From Pseudomonas mendocina (GTDB taxonomy: Bacteria > Pseudomonadota > Gammaproteobacteria > Pseudomonadales > Pseudomonadaceae): DNA of 64,000 nt. Shown piece after piece: positions 17,819 through 25,035 of the stretch (position 1 is the stretch's first letter; the number at the start of each line of letters is the position of its first letter). The position numbers and the translations under genes were made by a program. Location: positions 2,356,001 through 2,420,000 of the forward strand of contig NZ_CP027657.1 in the NCBI RefSeq assembly GCF_003008615.1. The letters run 5' to 3'. The notes under the pieces are model-generated. The model saw only the letters and a program-made list of their open reading frames with translations. It was not told the origin of the DNA and did not search any database.

Positions 17819-18394
17819 GCGTTGCAGCAGCAGGGGTAGAGGGCCGCAGCGCAGTTGGCGGCGCAGGTAGGCACGGAAGTCGGCATGCGCTTCTTCGGGA
17901 TGGCGCAGCCAGTGTACGAAGCTGCGCAGATAGGCGCTGGTCAGCAAGGTTTCTTCGGCGATGCGGCGCAGGTGCAGGGATTGCCTTCCGGCGGCTTCGC
18001 GCCACCACTGCACGGTGCGGCTGACACGCATCAGGCCGAGTACCTGCAGGTGAATGTGACCAGGCTCGAGCTTGTACAACAGCATCTGCCCGGTGACGGC
18101 GCGATGCGTTGCGAGGCTGTCGAGCCAGGCCAGTAGGCAGCTTTCCAGGCGTTGTTCGGCGTTCAGGGCTTTCAGCTCGGGATTTCTGGCGTGGCTGAGC
18201 ATGGCCAGGTCGGCACGGTCGAACCAGGCCTCGACGAGGTCATCCTTGTCGCGGTAGTGGCGGGCGATATCGTCGAGGCCAATTTCCAGGGCAGCGGCCA
18301 CGTCGAACAGATGAAGGCGCTCCCAGCCGCAGATGTCGGCCAGTTGCAGGGCGGTATCGAGGATATGGGCGGGGTCGGTCGGCTTTTTCTTCAT
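17813..18394 (-). CDS. TetR-family transcriptional regulator
   Basis: 193 aa. The N-terminal HTH reads AHILDTALQLADICGWERLHLFDVAAALEIGLDDIARHYRDKDDLVEAWFDRAD, with the recognition helix near residues 35-50, followed by an all-helical ligand domain typical of TetR proteins. The C-terminus runs into an intergenic palindromic repeat. It lies downstream of two TRAP binding-protein genes on the same strand, separated by about 130 bases and another repeat, so it is not clearly part of that unit. Ligand and targets are unknown. Confidence 0.82.
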   Translation of the reverse strand: MKKKPTDPAHILDTALQLADICGWERLHLFDVAAALEIGLDDIARHYRDKDDLVEAWFDRADLAMLSHARNPELKALNAEQRLESCLLAWLDSLATHRAVTGQMLLYKLEPGHIHLQVLGLMRVSRTVQWWREAAGRQSLHLRRIAEETLLTSAYLRSFVHWLRHPEEAHADFRAYLRRQLRCGPLPLLLQRP

Positions 18395-18478
18395 CCGGGA
18401 AGTATGGTCGCCAGGGCCTGAACTGCAGGCCTGAACGACAAACGGAGCCTGAAGGCTCCGTATGCATGGGGTATTGGC

Positions 18479-18499
18479 GTAGGGTGCGCCGTGCGCACC
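18479..18499. repeat. GTAGGGTGCGCC-type intergenic repeat
   Basis: A single copy of the 21-bp palindromic repeat (GTAGGGTGCGCC followed by GTGCGCACC) downstream of the second TRAP binding-protein gene. Confidence 0.75.
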
Positions 18500-18522
18500 G
18501 CCAATGTCGCGAGCCGTCAGGC

Positions 18523-19605
18523 TCAGCGCCAGTCGTACAGCTCTTTCTCGGACAAGGCGTGCATCGAGGTGGCGAGCGCCTGGAAGGCTTTCATCGAGGC
18601 CCAGATACGACCGTTCAATTCGCTCTGCGCGGCCAGGTCGCCCAGTACCTGATCGGTTTCGCGCTGCATGGCCTGCAGCACTTCGTCGGGGAAGCGCTTG
18701 AGCAGCGTGCCGCTCTTCTTCAGCTCGTCCAGCGCCAGGGCATTGTGAAAGACATAGTCATCCATCATGTCGAGGGTGGCCGCGCGCGCCGCTTCGGTGA
18801 CGATGGCCTGCAGGTCGGCCGGCAGGGCGTCGAAGGCCTTCTGGTTGATCAGCAGTTCCAGCACCGACTGCGGCTCCTGCCAGCCGGGGTAGTAGTAATA
18901 CTTGGCTGCCTTGTGCAGGCCGAAGGCCAGGTCGTTGTAGGGGCTGACCCAGTCGGTGGCGTCGATGGCGCCGCTTTGCAACGAGGTGAAGATTTCGCCG
19001 CCCGGCAGCACCACGGTGGTGGCGCCAAGTCGGCTCCAGACTTCGCCGCCCAGGCCCGGCATGCGGATCTTCAAGCCCTTGATGTCATCCAGGCTGTTGA
19101 TTTCCTTGTTGAACCAGCCGCCCATCTGCATGGTGCTGTTGCCGGCGGTCAGCGGCTTGAGGCCGAAGGGCGCGTAGGCCTCGTCCCACAGGGCCTGACC
19201 ACCGCCGTGGCTGAGCCAGGCGTTCATTTCCAGGGTGGACAGGCCGAAGGGCACGGCGCCGAAGAACTGCGCGGCGGGCACTTTGCCTTTCCAGTAATAG
19301 GGGGTGCCGTGGCCGAGCTCGGCGGTGCCGCGCGATACGGCATCGAACACTTCGAGGGCCGGTACCAGTTCGCCAGCAGCGTAGATCTTGACGGTCAGGC
19401 GACCAGCGCTCATGGCGTTGATGCGCTCGGCCAGCCGCTCGGCGGCCATGCCGGTACCCGGCGCGTTCTTCGGCCAGGTGGTAACCATTTTCCAGTGGAA
19501 GCTCTGCGCAGGCGCGGCGGCCGCCGTGGCGGGTTTCGCGTCATCCTTGCAGCCGATCAGGCCGAAGGCGAGCAGGGGCAGAAGCAGCAGGGCAGTCAGG
19601 CGCAT
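18523..19605 (-). CDS. TRAP transporter solute-binding protein, DctP family (copy 2)
   Basis: About 360 aa. A lipoprotein signal (MRLTALLLLPLLAFGLIGC, lipobox LIGC) anchors it to the membrane. The DctP fold is clear: FHWKMVTTWPKN, ALEVFDAVSRGTAELGHGTPYYW, GLKIRMPGLGGEVW (with the conserved carboxylate-binding Arg) and SGAIDATDWVSPYND. I choose the ATG at 19605; the GTG at 19620 is better read as part of the ribosome-binding region. It is closely related to the gene directly upstream (19660-20763), sharing long identical stretches and the same C-terminal ELY-WR, so the pair is a tandem duplication. No TRAP permease gene is adjacent. TakP-like keto-acid or other carboxylate ligands are plausible but unproven. 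Confidence 0.87.
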   Translation of the reverse strand: MRLTALLLLPLLAFGLIGCKDDAKPATAAAAPAQSFHWKMVTTWPKNAPGTGMAAERLAERINAMSAGRLTVKIYAAGELVPALEVFDAVSRGTAELGHGTPYYWKGKVPAAQFFGAVPFGLSTLEMNAWLSHGGGQALWDEAYAPFGLKPLTAGNSTMQMGGWFNKEINSLDDIKGLKIRMPGLGGEVWSRLGATTVVLPGGEIFTSLQSGAIDATDWVSPYNDLAFGLHKAAKYYYYPGWQEPQSVLELLINQKAFDALPADLQAIVTEAARAATLDMMDDYVFHNALALDELKKSGTLLKRFPDEVLQAMQRETDQVLGDLAAQSELNGRIWASMKAFQALATSMHALSEKELYDWR

Positions 19606-19623
19606 GGGCAGTATTTCCACAAA

Positions 19624-19650
19624 GAAAAACGGGGCCAGAGCGGCCCCGTA
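19624..19650 (-). terminator. Rho-independent terminator after the first TRAP binding-protein gene
   Basis: Read on the minus strand, ACGGGGCC and GGCCCCGT form an 8-bp GC stem followed by TTTTTCTTT. It lies between the two paralogous TRAP binding-protein genes, so copy 2 depends on readthrough or on a promoter within the short gap. Confidence 0.8.
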
Positions 19651-19659
19651 GCAAGGCGA

Positions 19660-20763
19660 TCAACGCCAGTTGTACAGCTCTTTCTCGGAGAGCTCGTGCA
19701 TGGCACTGGCTTCTTTCAGGAAGGCTCGTTGCGAGGCCAGGATGCGCGCGTTGAGGTCGTTCTCGGCTGCCAGGGCATCGAGCACCTCTTCGGACTGCTG
19801 ACGCATGGCCTGCAGCACGTCGTCAGGGAAGCGCTTGAACTGCACGCCGTGATCCTTGAGGTTCTGCAGCGCCTTGGCGTTGTTGAAGACGTAGTCGTCC
19901 ATCATGTCCAGAGTCGAGGCGCGGGCGGCTTCGACGACGATGGCCTGCAGGTCGGCTGGCAGGGCGTCGAAGGCCTTCTGGTTGACCATGGACTCGACCA
20001 CTGCCTGCGGCTCCTGCCAGCCCGGGAAGTAGTAGTACTTGGCCGCCTGGTGCAGGCCGAAAGCCAAGTCGTTGTAGGGGCTGACCCAGTCGGTGGCGTC
20101 GATGGCACCGGTCTGCAGCGAGGTGAAGATTTCACCGCCGGGCAGGTTGACGGTGATCGCACCCAGCTTGCTCCAGACTTCGCCGCCGAGGCCCGGCATG
20201 CGAATCTTCAGGCCCTGGATATCGGCCAGGGTGTTGATTTCCTTGTTGAACCAGCCACCCATCTGCATGGTGGTGTTGCCGGCCGACAGCGGCTTCACGC
20301 CGAACGGCGCGTAGGTCTCGTCCCACAGGGCCTGGCCGCCGCCGTGGCTGAGCCAGGCGTTCATTTCCAGGGTGGAGAGGCCGAACGGCACGCTGCTGAA
20401 GAATTGCGCGGCCGGTACCTTGCCCTTCCAGTAGTAGGGGGTGCCGTGGCCCATCTCGGCGGTGCCGCGGGAGACCGCGTCGAACACTTCGAGGGCGGGA
20501 ACCAGTTCACCGGCGGCATAGACCTTGACGGTCAGGCGCCCGGCGCTCATGGCGTTTATACGGTCGGCCAGGCGTTCGGCTGCGGTGCCGAGGCCCGGGT
20601 AGTTCTTCGGCCAGGCGGTGACCATTTTCCAGTGGAAAGTCTGCGCCGGGGCTGCGCTGGCGGCGGCTGGTTCACTGCCTGCCTTGTCGTCCTTGCAGCC
20701 GACCAGGCCAATGGCGGCCATCAGGGCCAGGGCAGCGCCGAACAGGTTGCGGCGATTCATCAA
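19660..20763 (-). CDS. TRAP transporter solute-binding protein, DctP family (copy 1)
   Basis: 367 aa, the first of the tandem pair. The leader MMNRRNLFGAALALMAAIGLVGC has a twin arginine and a lipobox (LVGC), so it is a probable lipoprotein. The mature protein has the same DctP landmarks as copy 2 (FHWKMVTAWPKN, GLKIRMPGLGGEVW, GAIDATDWVSPYNDLAFGLH). The two differ mainly in the signal peptide, the linker and the C-terminal helices, as expected after duplication and some divergence. A terminator follows its stop. The upstream gene on the same strand is uvrD, about 40 bases away. Confidence 0.87.
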   Translation of the reverse strand: MMNRRNLFGAALALMAAIGLVGCKDDKAGSEPAAASAAPAQTFHWKMVTAWPKNYPGLGTAAERLADRINAMSAGRLTVKVYAAGELVPALEVFDAVSRGTAEMGHGTPYYWKGKVPAAQFFSSVPFGLSTLEMNAWLSHGGGQALWDETYAPFGVKPLSAGNTTMQMGGWFNKEINTLADIQGLKIRMPGLGGEVWSKLGAITVNLPGGEIFTSLQTGAIDATDWVSPYNDLAFGLHQAAKYYYFPGWQEPQAVVESMVNQKAFDALPADLQAIVVEAARASTLDMMDDYVFNNAKALQNLKDHGVQFKRFPDDVLQAMRQQSEEVLDALAAENDLNARILASQRAFLKEASAMHELSEKELYNWR

Positions 20764-20803
20764 TATTCTCCAGATGCGGTCGTGTCGTTACTTGGAATGG
20801 GCC

Positions 20804-22987
20804 CTACAGGGCTTGCAGCTTGGCATATGCCAGCATCAGCCATTTACTGCCTTCGCTTTCGAAATTCACCTGCACCCTTGCCTGTGCGCCGGCACCCTCG
20901 AAATTGAGAATGGTGCCCTCGCCGAACAGGCTGTGCGAGACGCGCTGGCCCAGGCTGAAGGGTGTCTCTGGCACGGCGCTGCCGGCGAACAGGCTGCTGC
21001 CACTCATCGAGCTGTTGCTCATGGGGCGGCTGACGCTGTTGGAGAGACGCACTTCCTGAATCAGCGGCGCGGGAATTTCGCGGACAAAGCGCGAGACCTT
21101 GTTGTAGGTCTCGCTACCGTAGAGACGCCGGGTCTCGGCGTAACTGATCACCAGCTTCTGCATGGCACGGGTAATGCCGACATAGGCCAGGCGGCGTTCT
21201 TCTTCCAGTCGGCCCGGTTCTTCCAGGCTCATCTTGTGCGGGAACAGACCCTCTTCCATGCCAACCAGGAACACCAGAGGGAACTCCAGGCCTTTGGCGC
21301 TGTGCAGGGTCATCAGTTGAATGCTGTCCTCGTTCTCGGCGGCCTGGGTATCACCGGCCTCCAGCGAGGCGTGGGTGAGGAAGGCCTGCAGCGGGGTCAG
21401 CTCGTCGTCTTCGTCGTTCTCGAAGGTACGCGCGGCGCTGACCAGTTCCTCAAGGTTCTCTACTCGGGCCTGGCCCTTCTCGCCCTTTTCCGCTTCGTGA
21501 TAGGCGAGCAGGCCGCTTTTCTCGATGACCACCTGGGTCATCTGGTGCAGCGGCATGGCCAGCACCTGCTCGGCCAGGTTCTCGATCAGCTCGATGAAAC
21601 CGGCCAGTGCGCCGGACGCCCGACCCGGCAGGGCCTTGACCGCCAGCATCAGGCGGATCGCCTCCCACATGTGTACATCATGGGCGCGGGCGTACTCGCG
21701 GATGGTCTCGATGGTCTTCTCGCCAATCCCGCGCGTTGGCACGTTGATGATGCGCTCCAGCGCCGCATCGTTGCCGCGGCCGTCGAGCAGGCGCAGGTAG
21801 GCCATGGCGTTCTTGATCTCGGCGCGCTCGAAGAAGCGCTGGCCGCCGTAGATACGGTAGGGAATCTTCTCGCGCAGCAGCGCCTCTTCCAGCACCCGCG
21901 ACTGGGCGTTGGAGCGATACAGAATGGCGATTTCGCTGCGCTTGAGGCCGTCCTTGCGCAGGGCGTCCTCGATCGTCTCGACCACGTAGCGCGCTTCATC
22001 GTGTTCGTTGAAGGCGGAATACAGGCTCAACAGCTCGCCATCGCCTACGTCGGTACGCAGCTCCTTGCCAAGACGCCCCTGGTTGTTGGCGATCAGGGCG
22101 TTGGCCGCGTTGAGGATATTGGCCGTGGAGCGGTAGTTCTGCTCCAGGCGAATGATCTCGGCATCGGCGAAATCACTGTCGAACTGCTGGATGTTCTCGA
22201 TTTTCGCGCCGCGCCAGCCGTAGATCGACTGGTCGTCGTCACCCACCACCATCAGGCTCTCGCCGCCCTTGGCGAGAAAGCGCAGCCAGGCGTACTGCAC
22301 GGCGTTGGTGTCCTGGAATTCGTCGACCAGGATATGGCGGAAGCGCTTCTGGTAATGCGCCAGCAGGCCGGCATTGTCGCGCCACAGGTCGAGCGCGCGC
22401 AGCAGCAGCTCGGCGAAGTCGATCACCCCGGTGCGTGCGCAGGCCGCCTCGTAGGCTTCATAGATGCTGCGCATGGTGGCCAGGAACAGGTCGCCGCTGG
22501 CCTGGATGCCTTGCGGACGGATGCCTTCGTCCTTCTGCTCGTTGATGAACCACTGCGCCTGCTTGGCTGGCCAGCGTTGCTCGTCCAGGCCCAGCTCGCG
22601 TATCACCCGCTTGATCAGGCGTTGCTGGTCATCGGAGTCGAGAATCTGGAAGTTCTCCGCCAGCTTCGCCTCCTGCCAGTGTGCGCGCAGCAGGCGGTGG
22701 GCCAGGCCGTGGAACGTACCGACCCACATGCCGGCCGGGTTCTGCCCGAGCATGTCCTCGATGCGATGGCGCATCTCGGCGGCGGCCTTGTTGGTGAAGG
22801 TCACCGACAGAATGCTGTGCGGCGAGACATTCAGGCTCTGGATCAGGAAGGCGATGCGGTGCACCAGCACGCGGGTCTTGCCCGAGCCGGCACCGGCCAG
22901 CACCAGTTGATGGCCCGGCGGTGTGGTGACCGCGTGGTACTGGGCTGGATTGAGAGTCTTGAGTTTCTGTTCGAGGTCGTTTTGCAT
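20804..22987 (-). CDS. uvrD: DNA helicase II UvrD
   Basis: 727 aa, the normal length for UvrD. This superfamily 1A 3'-5' helicase unwinds DNA in nucleotide excision repair and mismatch repair. All motifs are visible: Walker A GAGSGKT (32-38), motif Ia SVTFTNKAA, motif II VDEFQDTN, motif III GDDDQSIYGWRGA, motif IV LEQNYRS, motif V LMTLHSAKGLEFPLVFLVG and motif VI EERRLAYVGITRA. The C-terminal segment (FSLGQRVSHSLFGEGTILNFEG) is the Tudor-like tail conserved in UvrD/PcrA. The start MQNDLEQKLKTLNPAQ fits the family. Confidence 0.96.
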   Translation of the reverse strand: MQNDLEQKLKTLNPAQYHAVTTPPGHQLVLAGAGSGKTRVLVHRIAFLIQSLNVSPHSILSVTFTNKAAAEMRHRIEDMLGQNPAGMWVGTFHGLAHRLLRAHWQEAKLAENFQILDSDDQQRLIKRVIRELGLDEQRWPAKQAQWFINEQKDEGIRPQGIQASGDLFLATMRSIYEAYEAACARTGVIDFAELLLRALDLWRDNAGLLAHYQKRFRHILVDEFQDTNAVQYAWLRFLAKGGESLMVVGDDDQSIYGWRGAKIENIQQFDSDFADAEIIRLEQNYRSTANILNAANALIANNQGRLGKELRTDVGDGELLSLYSAFNEHDEARYVVETIEDALRKDGLKRSEIAILYRSNAQSRVLEEALLREKIPYRIYGGQRFFERAEIKNAMAYLRLLDGRGNDAALERIINVPTRGIGEKTIETIREYARAHDVHMWEAIRLMLAVKALPGRASGALAGFIELIENLAEQVLAMPLHQMTQVVIEKSGLLAYHEAEKGEKGQARVENLEELVSAARTFENDEDDELTPLQAFLTHASLEAGDTQAAENEDSIQLMTLHSAKGLEFPLVFLVGMEEGLFPHKMSLEEPGRLEEERRLAYVGITRAMQKLVISYAETRRLYGSETYNKVSRFVREIPAPLIQEVRLSNSVSRPMSNSSMSGSSLFAGSAVPETPFSLGQRVSHSLFGEGTILNFEGAGAQARVQVNFESEGSKWLMLAYAKLQAL

Positions 22988-23298
22988 CGCGGCATTCTAG
23001 GGGGCCGGACAGGGGAGGGCAAACCGCGCTCAGGGTTGTCGTCTGAAACAGGATCAAGCGAAAGGCCTGGAGCCATGGGCGCATCGCAGAGGTTTCCCGT
23101 CGTCCCCGCGCAGGCGGGGATCCAGGTGTTCGGTGTCACCGTTCTCACTGGATTCTCGCCTGCGCGGGAATGACGATGCTCTCCGGATTCGGAGTGCTCA
23201 TCCGATTGCCCTGAAGTCGCGTCGACGAGGCGGTTTGCCGGGGCCTGTGCGCGGGGTAGACTGCGCCCTTCAATGGATTTGAGAGAGCCGCACAGTCG
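22988..23298. other. Intergenic region between divergent uvrD and hscC
   Basis: About 310 bases without a gene. It must contain the two divergent promoters. The only clear structure is the inverted repeat pair at 23101-23175. I cannot point to a convincing -35/-10 pair. Confidence 0.6.
23101..23175. repeat. Inverted pair of CCCGCGCAGGCGGG-type repeat
   Basis: CGTCCCCGCGCAGGCGGGG (from 23101) faces a diverged inverse copy (CTCGCCTGCGCGGGAATGAC, ending at 23175). The motif, usually CGTCATTCCCGCGCAGGCGGG, is a widespread proteobacterial extragenic palindrome. It lies in the uvrD-hscC spacer. Confidence 0.7.
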
Positions 23299-24978
23299 AT
23301 GTCGACCGTTACCCTCGCCACGCACAGCCCGCTGCTGGGCATTGACCTGGGCACCACCAACAGCCTGATCGCCGTCTGGCGTGAGGGCCGCGCCGAACTC
23401 ATCCCCAACGCCCTTGGCGATGTGCTCACGCCCTCGGCAGTGAGCCTGGACGAAGACGGCAGCATTCTCGTCGGCGCTGCCGCCCGAGCGCGCCTGACCA
23501 CCCACCCGCTGCGCAGCGTGGCCGCCTTCAAGCGCTTCATGGGCAGTGACAAGCGCTTCACCCTGGGTGATCGCCAGTTCACCCCCGAAGAGCTCTCGGC
23601 GCTGGTGCTGGGGTCGCTCAAGGCCGATGCCGAGGCGTATCTCGGTGTGCCGGTGACGACTGCGGTGATCTCGGTTCCGGCCTATTTCAGCGACGAGCAG
23701 CGCAAACGCACGGTATTCGCCGCCGAGCTGGCTGGGCTCAGTGTCGAGCGCCTGATCAACGAGCCGACTGCTGCCGCCATGGCCTATGGCCTGCACGAGC
23801 AACCGCTGCAGCGCTCGCTGATTTTCGACCTGGGCGGCGGTACCTTCGACGTGACCGTGCTGGAATACGCCCTGCCGCTGATCGAGGTGCACGCCTCCAC
23901 CGGCGACAACTTCCTCGGCGGCGAGGACTTCACCGAAGCTCTGCTCAAGGCCTGCCTGAGCGACTGGGGACTGTCGCGTAGCGAGCTGGAAGGCCAGGAA
24001 CTGGCCAGTCTCGAAGACGCCCTGGAGCAGCTCAAGCGGCGTCTCGCCGAAGGGCCGCAGACCCTCGACTGGAACGGGCGCCAGTGGCAACTAGATGACG
24101 CCCGCGCGCAGCAGATCTGGACGCCGCTGCTGACTCGCCTGCGCCAGCCGATCGAGCAGGCCTTGCGTGACGCCCGGCTCAACCCGCGCGATCTCGACAG
24201 CCTGGTGCTGGTCGGCGGCGCCACGCGGATGAGCGCGGTGCAGCAACTGGTCGCCACCCTGTTTGGTCGTCTGCCCTACCGCCACCTCGACCCGGACACC
24301 ATCGTCGCCCTCGGCGCTGCCGCGCAGGCCGCCTGCAAGGCGCGTGACCAGGCCATCGAGGAACTCATCCTCACCGACGTCTGCCCTTATACGCTGGGTA
24401 TTTCCTCGCGGCGCAGCGACGAGCAGCCCGGCGCCTTCTCACCGATCATCGAGCGCAACACGGTGATCCCGGCGTCGCGCGTGCAGCGCTACTACACCAC
24501 CCATGCGCAGCAGGAATACATCCGTATCGAGGTCTACCAGGGCGAGCGTCCGTGGGTGCGTGACAACATCTTCGTCGATGCCTTCGAAGTGAAGCTGGCG
24601 CAGACCGGTCAGGTGCAGGCGCTGGACGTGCGTTTCAGCTACGACATCAACGGCCTGCTGGAAGTGGACGTGACCCTGGAGAGTGGCCAGCGTCATGGTC
24701 ACGTGATCGACCGCAGTCCCACTGGCCTGAGCGCCGAGGCCCGTGCCACCAGTCAGGCGCGCCTGGCCGGGCTGAAGATCCACCCGCGCGATACCTTGCC
24801 CAACCGTACCCTGCTGGCGCGTCTGGAGCGTGCCTGGATGCAGACTCTGGGTGCGGAACGCGAGCAGATCGGCCTGTGGCTGGACGAGTTCCAGAGCGTG
24901 CTCGGTGCCCAGCAGGAGCAACCGATCGCCGCCGCGCGTCAGCGCCTGGAGCAGCAACTGGACGCGCTGCGCTTCTGA
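23299..24978 (+). CDS. hscC: HscC-type Hsp70 chaperone
   Basis: 559 aa, close to E. coli HscC and about 80 residues shorter than DnaK. The actin-like ATPase motifs are intact: LLGIDLGTTNSLIAVW, LINEPTAAAMAYGL, IFDLGGGTFDVTVLE and LVLVGGATRMSAVQQLV. A shortened substrate-binding domain follows, with a reduced helical lid and no EEVD-like tail, as in HscC. HscC is a specialised Hsp70 whose clients are poorly known (in E. coli it has been linked to RpoD). The convergent operon encodes a J-domain protein and a DUF1266 protein, the same families that surround hscC in E. coli (djlB/djlC and ybeR/ybeU), so these are its likely partners. Confidence 0.92.
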   Translation: MSTVTLATHSPLLGIDLGTTNSLIAVWREGRAELIPNALGDVLTPSAVSLDEDGSILVGAAARARLTTHPLRSVAAFKRFMGSDKRFTLGDRQFTPEELSALVLGSLKADAEAYLGVPVTTAVISVPAYFSDEQRKRTVFAAELAGLSVERLINEPTAAAMAYGLHEQPLQRSLIFDLGGGTFDVTVLEYALPLIEVHASTGDNFLGGEDFTEALLKACLSDWGLSRSELEGQELASLEDALEQLKRRLAEGPQTLDWNGRQWQLDDARAQQIWTPLLTRLRQPIEQALRDARLNPRDLDSLVLVGGATRMSAVQQLVATLFGRLPYRHLDPDTIVALGAAAQAACKARDQAIEELILTDVCPYTLGISSRRSDEQPGAFSPIIERNTVIPASRVQRYYTTHAQQEYIRIEVYQGERPWVRDNIFVDAFEVKLAQTGQVQALDVRFSYDINGLLEVDVTLESGQRHGHVIDRSPTGLSAEARATSQARLAGLKIHPRDTLPNRTLLARLERAWMQTLGAEREQIGLWLDEFQSVLGAQQEQPIAAARQRLEQQLDALRF

Positions 24979-24987
24979 CGCGAGCGG

Positions 24988-25008
24988 GTAGGGTGCGCCG
25001 CGCGCACC
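24988..25008. repeat. GTAGGGTGCGCC-type intergenic repeat
   Basis: A 21-bp copy with one variant base (GTAGGGTGCGCC followed by GCGCGCACC) in the 57-base gap between the convergent hscC and J-domain genes. It could form the stem that separates the two transcripts. Confidence 0.7.
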
Positions 25009-25035
25009 GCAAAACCGGCGCGCACGGCCTGGGTA

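Noticed and set aside
18466..23173. Very long plus-strand open frames (over 800 codons) across the TRAP binding-protein and uvrD genes
   Set aside because: They lie antisense to genes with unmistakable DctP and UvrD motifs, have biased low-complexity composition and no domain; they result from high GC at third codon positions.
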